From Chloroflexota bacterium (GTDB lineage Bacteria; Chloroflexota; Dehalococcoidia; SHYB01; JACPQI01), in the NCBI GenBank assembly GCA_016190545.1, contig JACPQI010000129.1, positions 1 through 5,285 on the forward strand: 5,285 bases of DNA. The letters are read 5' to 3'. Within the stretch, counting starts at the first letter, position 1; the number at the start of each line of letters is the position of its first letter. Positions 1 through 5,285 of this stretch are shown in pieces. Under the pieces are notes generated by a model, which worked only from the letters and a program-made list of their open reading frames with translations, was not told where the DNA came from and searched no databases. The position numbers and the translations under genes are program-made.

Positions 1-729
1 AATGAGGGCATCTCCTTCAAGCACAATCCGGAGTACACCCTGCTGGAGAGCTACCAGGCCTACGCCGACTACCATGACGTGATGGATATGGTGGAGCAGA
101 TGGTGTCCACAGTAGCCCAGGAGGTGCTCGGCGCCGCCACGGTGCAGTACGGCGGCCACGCCATCAGCCTGTCGCCGCCGTGGCGCCGCGTCACCCTGCG
201 GGACGCTATCAAAGAGTACGGCGGCATCGATTTCGAGGACTATCCCGAGGGCCGCGCCCTGTACGACAAGATGTGCGCTCTGGGCATCGAGGTGGACCGG
301 GGCGACAGCCGGGGCCGGCTCACCGACAAGCTCCTCTCCCACTACGTGGAGCCGAAGCTCATACAGCCTACCTTCCTGCTTGAATACCCCGTCGAGATGT
401 CGCCCCTGGCCAAGAAGAAGGCGGAAGACCCGCGCTACGTGGAGCGGTTCGAGGGGTTCATCGGCGGCATGGAGGTGGCCAACGCCTTCAGCGAGCTTAA
501 CGACCCCATCGACCAGCGAGAGCGGTTCATGGAGCAGGAGCGCCTGCGCCGCGAGTTGGGCGACACCGAGGCCGACCGCCTGGACGAGGACTTCCTGTTG
601 GCTATCGAGCACGGCATGCCCCCCACCGGCGGCCTGGGCATGGGCATCGACCGCCTGGCCATGCTGTTCAGCGGCAAAGACTCCATCCGCGAGGTTATCC
701 TGTTCCCGCAGTTGCGAAGCAAAGAATGA
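1..729 (+). CDS. lysS: Lysyl-tRNA synthetase, class II (C-terminal part, 5' truncated)
   Basis: This enzyme attaches lysine to tRNA-Lys with ATP in the cytoplasm. The reading frame is open from base 1, so the gene begins outside the window and 242 residues are visible, about half of the usual roughly 500. The fragment opens inside class II motif 2 with [13 protein letters not shown]; the conserved Arg that normally precedes the Asn lies just outside. Then come AYADYHDVM, the [12 protein letters not shown] stretch (fragment residues about 129-140), the [13 protein letters not shown] signature (about 157-169) and motif 3, [14 protein letters not shown] (about 210-223), which carries the ATP-binding Arg. 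These signatures separate LysRS from its AspRS and AsnRS relatives. The stop is TGA at 727-729. It is followed 202 bases later by serS on the same strand, with hairpin repeats between them. I see no frameshift or missing catalytic residue in the visible part. Confidence 0.96.
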   Translation, partial: NEGISFKHNPEYTLLESYQAYADYHDVMDMVEQMVSTVAQEVLGAATVQYGGHAISLSPPWRRVTLRDAIKEYGGIDFEDYPEGRALYDKMCALGIEVDRGDSRGRLTDKLLSHYVEPKLIQPTFLLEYPVEMSPLAKKKAEDPRYVERFEGFIGGMEVANAFSELNDPIDQRERFMEQERLRRELGDTEADRLDEDFLLAIEHGMPPTGGLGMGIDRLAMLFSGKDSIREVILFPQLRSKE

Positions 730-783
730 GCACTATCTTCTCCCTACCTGTCTCTTTGCCTGCTCCCACTCCCGTCGGAGGGT

Positions 784-805
784 ACAGGGAACCCAGGTTC
801 CCTGT
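784..805. repeat. Near-perfect inverted repeat 54 bases after lysS
   Basis: The arms ACAGGGAACC (784-793) and GGTTCCCTGT (796-805) are perfectly complementary around a CA centre. In RNA the innermost pair would open to give a 9-bp stem with a 4-nt loop. There is no following U-run, so it is not a classical intrinsic terminator, though it could protect or end the lysS transcript. It is the first of three inverted repeats in this gap and may be part of one dispersed element. Confidence 0.6.
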
Positions 806-811
806 CGGGGG

Positions 812-878
812 GCGTGGGGGCCTGTCCTTGAGCGTAGTCCTTCCAAAGAAGGACGCAGCGAAGGAGTGTCCCCCCAGC
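812..878. repeat. Long imperfect inverted repeat between lysS and serS
   Basis: The core is a perfect 7-bp stem, GTCCTTC (837-843) with GAAGGAC (848-854), around a CAAA loop. Outside an internal bulge (830-836 against 855-860) the arms pair again: 812-829 against 861-878 matches at about 13 of 18 positions. The whole can fold as one long hairpin with arms of about 31 bases. Such C/G-rich dyads between housekeeping genes look like dispersed REP-like elements. The copy number in the genome cannot be seen from here. Confidence 0.55.
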
Positions 879-891
879 TTCCTCTTTTATC

Positions 892-914
892 CCCCCTCTC
901 CTGAGGAGAGGGGG
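892..914. repeat. REP-like GC-rich palindrome just upstream of serS
   Basis: Eleven-base arms (892-902 and 904-914) are perfectly complementary around a single G at 903, with the core CCCTCTCCT-G-AGGAGAGGG. The following bases, CCAGGGGGTGAGG, resemble the conserved flank of a common dispersed palindrome family in GC-rich genomes (recalled pattern, not searched). The right arm contains an AGGAG at 904-908, but it lies 23 bases before the serS start and is probably not the working Shine-Dalgarno. The palindrome ends only 17 bases before the serS ATG, so a hairpin here could affect translation initiation. Confidence 0.6.
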
Positions 915-916
915 CC

Positions 917-927
917 AGGGGGTGAGG
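917..927 (+). promoter_or_regulatory. Ribosome-binding site of serS, at the edge of the repeat
   Basis: The purine-rich AGGGGGTGAGG lies 4 bases before the serS ATG at 932. Its GGTGAG part is the best match to the anti-Shine-Dalgarno sequence at usable spacing. It directly abuts the palindrome at 892-914, and AGGGGG (917-922) is complementary to CCCCCT at 892-897, the outer left arm of that palindrome. Confidence 0.45.
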
Positions 928-931
928 CGCC

Positions 932-2224
932 ATGTTAGATATTCGCCTCATCCGCGAAAAGCCTGATCTCATCCGCGATGCCCTCGCAAAGCGCGGCGAG
1001 GCCGCGGACCCCATCGACCGCATCCTGGAGCTGGACAAGCAGCGCCGCACCCTCCTGACACAGGCTGACGAGCTACGCGCGGAGCAGAACCGCATCAGCA
1101 AAGAGGTGGGGAAGCTCCTGGCCGCCAAAGGCCCGCACGCGCCGGGCGCGCCCAGTCCCGAGGCGCTGAAAGAGCAGTCGCGGGCCGTCGGCGAGCGCAT
1201 CAAGGAGTTGGAGCAGCAAGGGCAGGCCATCGACACCCAGCTCAACGATATGCTCCTCCGCTTGCCCAACCTGCCGCACGAAAGCGTTCCCGTGGGGCCG
1301 GACGCCTCCGCTAACGTGGTCGTCCGCGCCTGGGGCGAGCAACGTCGCTTCGACTTCACGCCTGCGCCCCACTGGGAGCTGGGCGAGCGCCACCGCATCA
1401 TCGACTTCGAACGAGGCCAGCGCATATCCGGCTCCCGCTTCTACCTGCTGCGCGGCAAGGGAGCCAAGCTCCAGCGCTCCCTCATCCAATGGATGCTGGA
1501 CTTGCACGTGCAGGAGCACGGCTACTCGGAGGTCTACCCGCCATTTGTGGTGAAGGAGCAGGCCCTCTACGGCAGCGGCAACCTGCCGAAGTTCGGCGAG
1601 AACCTCTACCGCGACATCGAAGAGGACCTGTGGCTGGTGCCCACGGCGGAGGTCCCCCTGACCAGCATGCACCGGGACGATATCCTGGAGCCGGGCGCAC
1701 TGCCTCTCTCCTACGTCGCCTACACCGCTTGCTTCCGCCGCGAGAAGATGTCGGCGGGCAAGGACATCCGTGGGATCAAGCGCGGCCACCAGTTCGATAA
1801 GGTGGAGATGTACAAGTTCGTGGAGCCCAAGACCTCTTTCGATGAGTTGGAGCGGCTCCTGAACGACGCCACCGCCGTCTGCGAGCGCCTGGGCCTGCCC
1901 TACCGCGTCGTACAGCTTTGCACCGGCGACCTCAGCTTCCCCTCGGCCAAGTCCTACGACATCGAGCTATGGGTGCCGGGCGTCAACGAGTGGCTGGAGG
2001 TCTCGTCCTGCTCCAACTGCACAGACTTCCAGGCCCGCCGGGCCAACATCCGTTACCGCCCTGCCCCTAAAGCCAAGCCCGAGTACGTCCACACCCTCAA
2101 CGGCTCCGGCCTGGCCCTGCCGCGCCTCATGATCGCGCTGCTGGAGAACGGCCAGCAGGCGGACGGCTCCATCCTCATCCCGGAGGCGCTGCGCCCCTAC
2201 ACCGGCTTCGACCGCATCCCCTAG
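932..2224 (+). CDS. serS: Seryl-tRNA synthetase
   Basis: This cytoplasmic class II enzyme charges tRNA-Ser (and tRNA-Sec where present) with serine. The protein is complete at 430 residues, the usual bacterial length. The start MLDIRLIREKPDLIRDAL is the standard SerRS N terminus, which supports ATG 932. Residues about 28-108 are rich in charged residues, Gln and Leu and form the helical arm that grips the long variable arm of tRNA-Ser. The catalytic part has motif 1 around 183-204, the serine-site TAEVPLT (238-244), motif 2 with CFRRE (267-271) and RGHQFDKVEMYKF (284-296), the EVSSCSNCTDFQARR block (356-370) and motif 3 GSGLALPRL (391-399) with Arg398. No key element is missing. It lies 202 bases after lysS, behind a cluster of inverted repeats, and a tRNA-Ser gene follows about 0.9 kb downstream. 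Confidence 0.98.
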   Translation: MLDIRLIREKPDLIRDALAKRGEAADPIDRILELDKQRRTLLTQADELRAEQNRISKEVGKLLAAKGPHAPGAPSPEALKEQSRAVGERIKELEQQGQAIDTQLNDMLLRLPNLPHESVPVGPDASANVVVRAWGEQRRFDFTPAPHWELGERHRIIDFERGQRISGSRFYLLRGKGAKLQRSLIQWMLDLHVQEHGYSEVYPPFVVKEQALYGSGNLPKFGENLYRDIEEDLWLVPTAEVPLTSMHRDDILEPGALPLSYVAYTACFRREKMSAGKDIRGIKRGHQFDKVEMYKFVEPKTSFDELERLLNDATAVCERLGLPYRVVQLCTGDLSFPSAKSYDIELWVPGVNEWLEVSSCSNCTDFQARRANIRYRPAPKAKPEYVHTLNGSGLALPRLMIALLENGQQADGSILIPEALRPYTGFDRIP

Positions 2225-2413
2225 CACGAGGGACCACGCTCCCTGGCGTCGGATCCTGCCCTCATCCCCTTTCGCTCTCACCCATGACGGAACTTCGAGT
2301 TATATCCGTGAGCGCACGTGTCGTCGTAGGAGCATGTCGCAGCCCTGCCCTCTGCCCCGAGGACGCAGGTGCGTGAGGGTGTTCAGACAGCTACTTCGTT
2401 CGTCACAAATCTG
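2225..2413. other. Intergenic stretch after serS with no recognisable gene
   Basis: No convincing coding frame is seen here. A short dyad, AGGGA (2229-2233) with TCCCT (2240-2244), begins 4 bases after the serS stop, but the stem is only 5 bp and no T-run follows, so it is at best a weak transcript end. The rest shows no tRNA, repeat or known RNA motif that I can identify. Confidence 0.4.
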
Positions 2414-2443
2414 TAGACAAGATGTGTGCAAGAGGATTATGAT
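2414..2443 (+). promoter_or_regulatory. Candidate sigma-70 promoter for the small unknown gene
   Basis: TAGACA at 2414-2419 matches the TTGACA -35 box at 5 of 6 positions, and TATGAT at 2438-2443 matches the TATAAT -10 box at 5 of 6. The spacer is 18 bases. Transcription would start near 2450, giving a leader of about 70 bases before the ATG at 2520. This is the best promoter-like pair I noticed in the window and it lies in a locally less GC-rich stretch. No transcript evidence is available. Confidence 0.45.
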
Positions 2444-2519
2444 GAGACAGCAGCGCCTCTGTAGGGAATACGGAGCATAGCCAAGGCTCCTTGTAAATAG
2501 CTGTGGGGAGGTGATGGGC

Positions 2520-3011
2520 ATGACGACACCACAGGTACCGGCAGACCAGGAGTGGGCCAAGCTCGCGGAGGCGGACGAGAAGACCAGGGAAGCGCAGATC
2601 AGGACCAGATATGTAGAATTGGCTTCTGTTTCTGATGATGAGAGGCAAAAGCGCGTTGCCGCGATGGCCCAGGCCGAATTTGCGCTGCCCGACGACCAGA
2701 TGCGCGCCTTCACGCTGTCGCGCATGCGCGTGGGCTTGGGCTTGGAGCCTGACATGATGAGGAAAATCTCCACCACCTACGATGCGATCGCGGACCAATT
2801 GCCCGGCACCATCGCGATGCGCCGGATCGCATTGCTTCAGACGCTGGTGAAGGAGTTCTCGCCGGACGAGCAACAGCGCCTACGTGCCATGTCGCCGCAC
2901 ATCTTCGCTGTGCCAGCGGTCACGGTGGTTGCTACAACCCCACCGCCTGCGCCCTCACAGGCTGCCCAGCCCACCTCTAAACCGCGGTGGGCCTTCTGGA
3001 AACGCCAATAG
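2520..3011 (+). CDS. Small soluble protein of unknown function with aromatic-basic C terminus
   Basis: I do not recognise the family. From ATG 2520 the protein has 163 residues. GTG 2511 and ATG 2514 are in frame upstream, but the strong GGGGAGG at 2505-2511 sits 8 bases before ATG 2520 and too close to or on the others, so 2520 is preferred. There is no signal peptide or membrane segment. Residues about 1-125 are charged and probably helical, and a motif of the form (S/P)-D-(D/E) followed 8-10 residues later by Met recurs three times (residues about 36-49, 55-69, 112-124). Residues about 132-154 are a flexible Ala/Pro/Thr linker, ending in PRWAFWKRQ, two Trp and a Phe among basic residues. 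Codons in 2610-2645 are less GC-rich than in the neighbours. It stands alone between serS and a tRNA gene, with its own candidate promoter. Frame, Shine-Dalgarno and codon-like composition support a real gene; function is unknown. Confidence 0.75.
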   Translation: MTTPQVPADQEWAKLAEADEKTREAQIRTRYVELASVSDDERQKRVAAMAQAEFALPDDQMRAFTLSRMRVGLGLEPDMMRKISTTYDAIADQLPGTIAMRRIALLQTLVKEFSPDEQQRLRAMSPHIFAVPAVTVVATTPPPAPSQAAQPTSKPRWAFWKRQ

Positions 3012-3065
3012 CGCGCGGCCCGCATCTAGCTATTCAACAGCCTCTCGCCTAACGCGCGCTCCTTC

Positions 3066-3094
3066 TTGCGCCACACCCATCTATCCCGTATCCT
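3066..3094 (+). promoter_or_regulatory. Weak candidate promoter for tRNA-Ser
   Basis: TTGCGC (3066-3071) and TATCCT (3089-3094) are separated by 17 bases and would start a transcript about 35 bases before the mature tRNA end. The matches are only 3 of 6 and 4 of 6, so this rests mainly on spacing and position. Confidence 0.2.
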
Positions 3095-3136
3095 TCAAAC
3101 GGCGTGGCTGGCGCGTTTCGCCGCGCTCCGGTCGCC

Positions 3137-3227
3137 GGAGGGGTGGCCGAGTGGTTGAAGGCGGCGGTCTTGAAAACCGCTTCCCGATTACATCGGGACA
3201 TGGGTTCGAATCCCATCCCCTCCGCCA
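3137..3227 (+). tRNA. tRNA-Ser, anticodon UGA, CCA encoded
   Basis: A complete class II tRNA folds here. The acceptor stem pairs GGAGGGG (3137-3143) with CCCCTCC (3217-3223), followed by discriminator G (3224) and an encoded CCA (3225-3227). The D arm starts at GCCGAGTGGTTGAAGGC. The anticodon stem GCGGT/ACCGC (3164-3168, 3176-3180) encloses loop CTTGAAA with anticodon TGA at 3171-3173, which reads UCA and, with wobble, other UCN codons. The long variable arm has a 6-bp stem CCCGAT/ATCGGG (3183-3188, 3192-3197), the feature SerRS recognises. The T arm is ATGGG-TTCGAAT-CCCAT (3200-3216). Discriminator G and the long variable arm both fit serine identity. The gene lies 60 bases before the antiporter gene on the same strand, so read-through into it is possible. 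Confidence 0.97.
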
Positions 3228-3287
3228 GCACCCCCCTGCACATCGCAACCTCGACCTCTAAGAGAAAGGACCCGCGCGTAGCAGCCT

Positions 3288-4931
3288 ATGGCCGAGGCTA
3301 TCCTGGGCATCGCCCTGCTCATCCTGGCGGCGAAGGTGCTGGAAGAGGTGGCAACCCGCCTCCGTCAGCCACCCCTCGTGGGCGACGTCCTGGCCGGGCT
3401 GCTCCTGGGCCCCGCCGTCTTCAACACCGTTGAGCCTACGGATGAGATCCAGCTCTTCATCACCATCGGCATCTTCTTTTTCTTCTTCCTGGTCGGCCTG
3501 GAGGAGATCGACGTATCGGGCTTCCTCGCCAATCTCAGGACACACCTCTTCTTCGCCTCCGTCCCCGCCTTTTTCCTGCCCTTCGGCCTCGTTTACCTGG
3601 TCACTGTGCTGTTCGACTTCACCTGGGTCCAGTCGTTGGCCGTCAGCTCCCTCATCGCCATCTCCAGCCTCAGCGTGCTGGCCAAGGTGCTGTCCGACAT
3701 CGGGCGCCTGCGCGACCACACCGGCCTCCAGCTCTTTACCGTCACCGTCATTATCGAGATGATAGGCCTAGTGCTGGTCAGCGTCGCCATTCAGGCGGGC
3801 GAGCCCGGCGAGGGGTTCCAGGCGGCGGACTTCCTGTGGTTGCTGCTCCGTATGGTGGGCTTCCTCGTGGTGGCCTGGTTCGTGGGGCAACGCCTGGTGC
3901 CCCCCTTGCTACGGCTGGTCATCCGCTACACCAAGGCCCAGGAGATCCCTTTCGGCGTGCTGATGGGCATCCTGCTCCTCTTCGTATACTTCGGCGACGA
4001 GAGCGGCGTCCACGGCACCATCGGCGCCCTGCTGCTGGGCGTCGCCCTCTCCAAGTCCATCCACGAGTTCCACTTCCCCATCGTGCGCGGCTTCCGCAAC
4101 CTGGCCTACGGGGTCTTCGTGCCCATCTTCTTCGCCGGCGTGGGACTGCGCTTCGAGTTCTCTTTCCTGGAGCTGTCCATCGCCGCCATCGTGAGCTTTG
4201 TGGCGGTGGCTTTCGTGGGGAAGTACCTGGGCGGGCTGGTGGCGGCCCGTCTCATGCGGCTGGAGTCGCCGCCCACCTCGGCCACCGGGCTCATGGCCAA
4301 GGGTTCGCTGGAGGTAGCCCTGCTGCTTTCCCTCCTGCAAGTAGGCATCCTTCAGGAGCGCTATTACTCGCTCCTGGTCTTCATTATCCTGGCCTTCATC
4401 CTCGTCATGCCCATACTCGTCAACCAGGTGTTCGCCCGTTCCACTCATCATGTGGACGTGGAAAAGTCCGATACCATCATCCCCGCATACACTCAAGCGG
4501 CGATGGCCGAGACCAGGGCCGCCGACGTCATGGCCGAAGCCAGGTTCACCATCCCCCACTCTCTCACTATCACCGAGTTCGTCGCTCGCCATCTGCTCTA
4601 CGGCCAGAGCCATTACCCCGTGGTGGACAGCCACGGCCGACTCGTTGGTGTCATGCCCGCCGACAGGGTCAACCTGGTGCAGAAAGCGAGTTGGCCCTAC
4701 TACGTGGTGGGACGTATAATGGACAAACGTGTCGAGGTGGCCTATCCGGAGGACTCGCTCTACTCTGTGGTAGAGAAGATGGTCCGCCACCATCTGCCTC
4801 TCGTGCCTGTCGTCGATACTGCGCAGCGACGGAAGGTGCTGGGCCTGGTCACCCGCGACGACATTATTACCAGCCTGGTAGTCGAAGAGCCGACTAACGC
4901 CTCGCGACCTACCGTTCGGAGGAGCGAATGA
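3288..4931 (+). CDS. CPA2-type cation/proton antiporter with C-terminal CBS domain pair
   Basis: This is an inner-membrane exchanger of the Kef/Nap (CPA2) type that would swap Na+ or K+ for protons; the ion cannot be read from sequence. It has 547 residues. Residues 1-380 form about twelve hydrophobic segments with family marks: [17 protein letters not shown] (26-42), FLVGLEE (67-73), [11 protein letters not shown] (282-292) and the [10 protein letters not shown] block (338-347). The ion-site helix reads TVIIEMIGL (153-161), where relatives usually have DD, ND or QD; here Ile156-Glu157. Five Phe in a row (63-67) lie in an early helix. A linker (381-410) leads to CBS1 (about 411-466, with [14 protein letters not shown]) and CBS2 (about 474-530, with PLVPVVD and [10 protein letters not shown]). 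CBS pairs often bind adenine nucleotides, which suggests allosteric control. A TAG at 3279-3281 fixes the start at ATG 3288; the only Shine-Dalgarno-like AAAGGA (3265-3270) is 17 bases away, so initiation may be weak. The stop overlaps sucC. Confidence 0.92.
   Translation: MAEAILGIALLILAAKVLEEVATRLRQPPLVGDVLAGLLLGPAVFNTVEPTDEIQLFITIGIFFFFFLVGLEEIDVSGFLANLRTHLFFASVPAFFLPFGLVYLVTVLFDFTWVQSLAVSSLIAISSLSVLAKVLSDIGRLRDHTGLQLFTVTVIIEMIGLVLVSVAIQAGEPGEGFQAADFLWLLLRMVGFLVVAWFVGQRLVPPLLRLVIRYTKAQEIPFGVLMGILLLFVYFGDESGVHGTIGALLLGVALSKSIHEFHFPIVRGFRNLAYGVFVPIFFAGVGLRFEFSFLELSIAAIVSFVAVAFVGKYLGGLVAARLMRLESPPTSATGLMAKGSLEVALLLSLLQVGILQERYYSLLVFIILAFILVMPILVNQVFARSTHHVDVEKSDTIIPAYTQAAMAETRAADVMAEARFTIPHSLTITEFVARHLLYGQSHYPVVDSHGRLVGVMPADRVNLVQKASWPYYVVGRIMDKRVEVAYPEDSLYSVVEKMVRHHLPLVPVVDTAQRRKVLGLVTRDDIITSLVVEEPTNASRPTVRRSE
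4918..4924 (+). promoter_or_regulatory. Strong ribosome-binding site of sucC inside the antiporter gene
   Basis: GGAGGAG lies within the last codons of the antiporter gene. Its GGAGG core ends 5 bases before the sucC ATG at 4928. It decides the sucC start and contrasts with the weak site in front of the antiporter. Confidence 0.75.
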
Positions 4932-5285
4932 AGATCCACGAGTACCAAGCAAAGGCGATCCTGGCTGCCGCCGGCGTCCCTGTGCCCAAGGGCTCCGTCG
5001 CCACTACGCCGTCCGAGGCCCGCGCCGCCGCCGACCTGGGCGGCCGCGCCGTCGTCAAAGTCCAGGTCCACGCCGGCGGGCGAGGCAAGGCCGGCGGCGT
5101 CAAGCTGGTCAACTCGCCCGACGAGGCGGAGCAGGCCGCCGGCTCCCTCTTGGGCAAGCGACTGGTCACCCACCAGACCGGCCCCGAGGGCGGGCCCGTC
5201 ACCCAGCTCCTCGTCGCAGCGGTCAGCGCGATCGAACAGGAGCTCTACCTGCGCATCCTGGTGGACGGCGCGGTCACAGCCCCGG
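4928..5285 (+). CDS. sucC: Succinate-CoA ligase (ADP-forming), beta subunit (N-terminal part, 3' truncated)
   Basis: SucC pairs with SucD to convert succinyl-CoA to succinate in the TCA cycle while making ATP or GTP; the beta subunit carries the nucleotide-binding ATP-grasp fold. The window shows 119 residues of the usual roughly 390, open to the right edge. The start [20 protein letters not shown] is the standard SucC N terminus. Lys44 and the glycine-rich [13 protein letters not shown] (47-59) form the expected nucleotide-binding stretch, followed by [11 protein letters not shown] and, near the edge, [15 protein letters not shown] 4928 overlaps the antiporter TGA as ATGA and has a good Shine-Dalgarno, so the two are probably translated from one mRNA. 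A sucD gene would be expected next, beyond the window. No key residue is missing in the visible part. Confidence 0.96.
   Translation, partial: MKIHEYQAKAILAAAGVPVPKGSVATTPSEARAAADLGGRAVVKVQVHAGGRGKAGGVKLVNSPDEAEQAAGSLLGKRLVTHQTGPEGGPVTQLLVAAVSAIEQELYLRILVDGAVTAP

Noticed and set aside
730..931. T-box or other amino-acid-sensing leader upstream of serS
   Set aside because: I looked for the conserved T-box bulge sequence and a terminator with a U-run and found neither. The hairpins look like repeats.
726..938. 70-codon open frame starting at an ATGA overlap with the lysS stop
   Set aside because: It runs through all three inverted repeats and into serS. Its Pro/Gly-rich product, with a PSPEERGPGGE stretch, is typical of spurious peptides read from dispersed GC-rich palindromes. 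No Shine-Dalgarno supports it.
733..1425. 230-codon antisense open frame over the 5' part of serS
   Set aside because: It is a shadow of the GC-rich serS codons, has a Ser/Arg-rich low-complexity product and resembles no family.
2229..2244. Intrinsic terminator after serS
   Set aside because: The stem is only 5 bp and no T-run follows, so it does not meet the usual pattern.
3011..3057. GCGCGC-containing dyad after the small unknown gene
   Set aside because: The arms are short, low-complexity GC repeats over 30 bases apart, which is expected by chance in this GC content.
3909..4952. 347-codon antisense open frame opposite the antiporter gene
   Set aside because: The His/Gly/Glu/Asp-rich composition is the expected mirror of hydrophobic codons in a membrane protein. 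The sense frame has clear family motifs.

Overview
This is a GC-rich bacterial window with all genes on the + strand. It holds housekeeping translation genes, then an ion transporter, then the start of a TCA-cycle gene. The GC-rich codon use, the class II LysRS and SerRS types, the ADP-forming succinyl-CoA synthetase beta subunit and the C-rich hairpin repeats between genes suggest an environmental bacterium, perhaps Chloroflexota. That placement is an inference from style and is not proven by any marker here.

Layout. Bases 1-729 are the C-terminal half of lysyl-tRNA synthetase (lysS), cut by the window edge. Bases 730-931 hold no credible gene but carry three inverted repeats in a row, the last ending in the ribosome-binding site of serS. 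Bases 932-2224 are a complete seryl-tRNA synthetase gene. Bases 2225-2519 are intergenic, with a plausible sigma-70 promoter near the 3' end. Bases 2520-3011 encode a small soluble protein of unknown function with a Pro/Ala-rich tail and an aromatic-basic C terminus. Bases 3137-3227 are a tRNA-Ser(UGA) gene with its CCA encoded. Bases 3288-4931 encode a CPA2-type cation/proton antiporter with a C-terminal pair of CBS domains. Bases 4928-5285 are the start of sucC, which overlaps the antiporter stop codon by four bases.

How they fit together. LysRS and SerRS charge tRNAs for translation, and a substrate of SerRS, tRNA-Ser(UGA), lies about 0.9 kb downstream of serS. The antiporter and sucC look translationally coupled. 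CBS pairs often bind adenine nucleotides and SucCD makes ATP (or GTP), so a link between ion transport and energy state is possible, but it is speculative.

I do not see a phage, CRISPR array, toxin-antitoxin pair or clear new defence system. The most unusual items are the changed ion-site motif of the antiporter, its CBS tail and overlap with sucC, the hairpin cluster before serS, and the unknown small protein.
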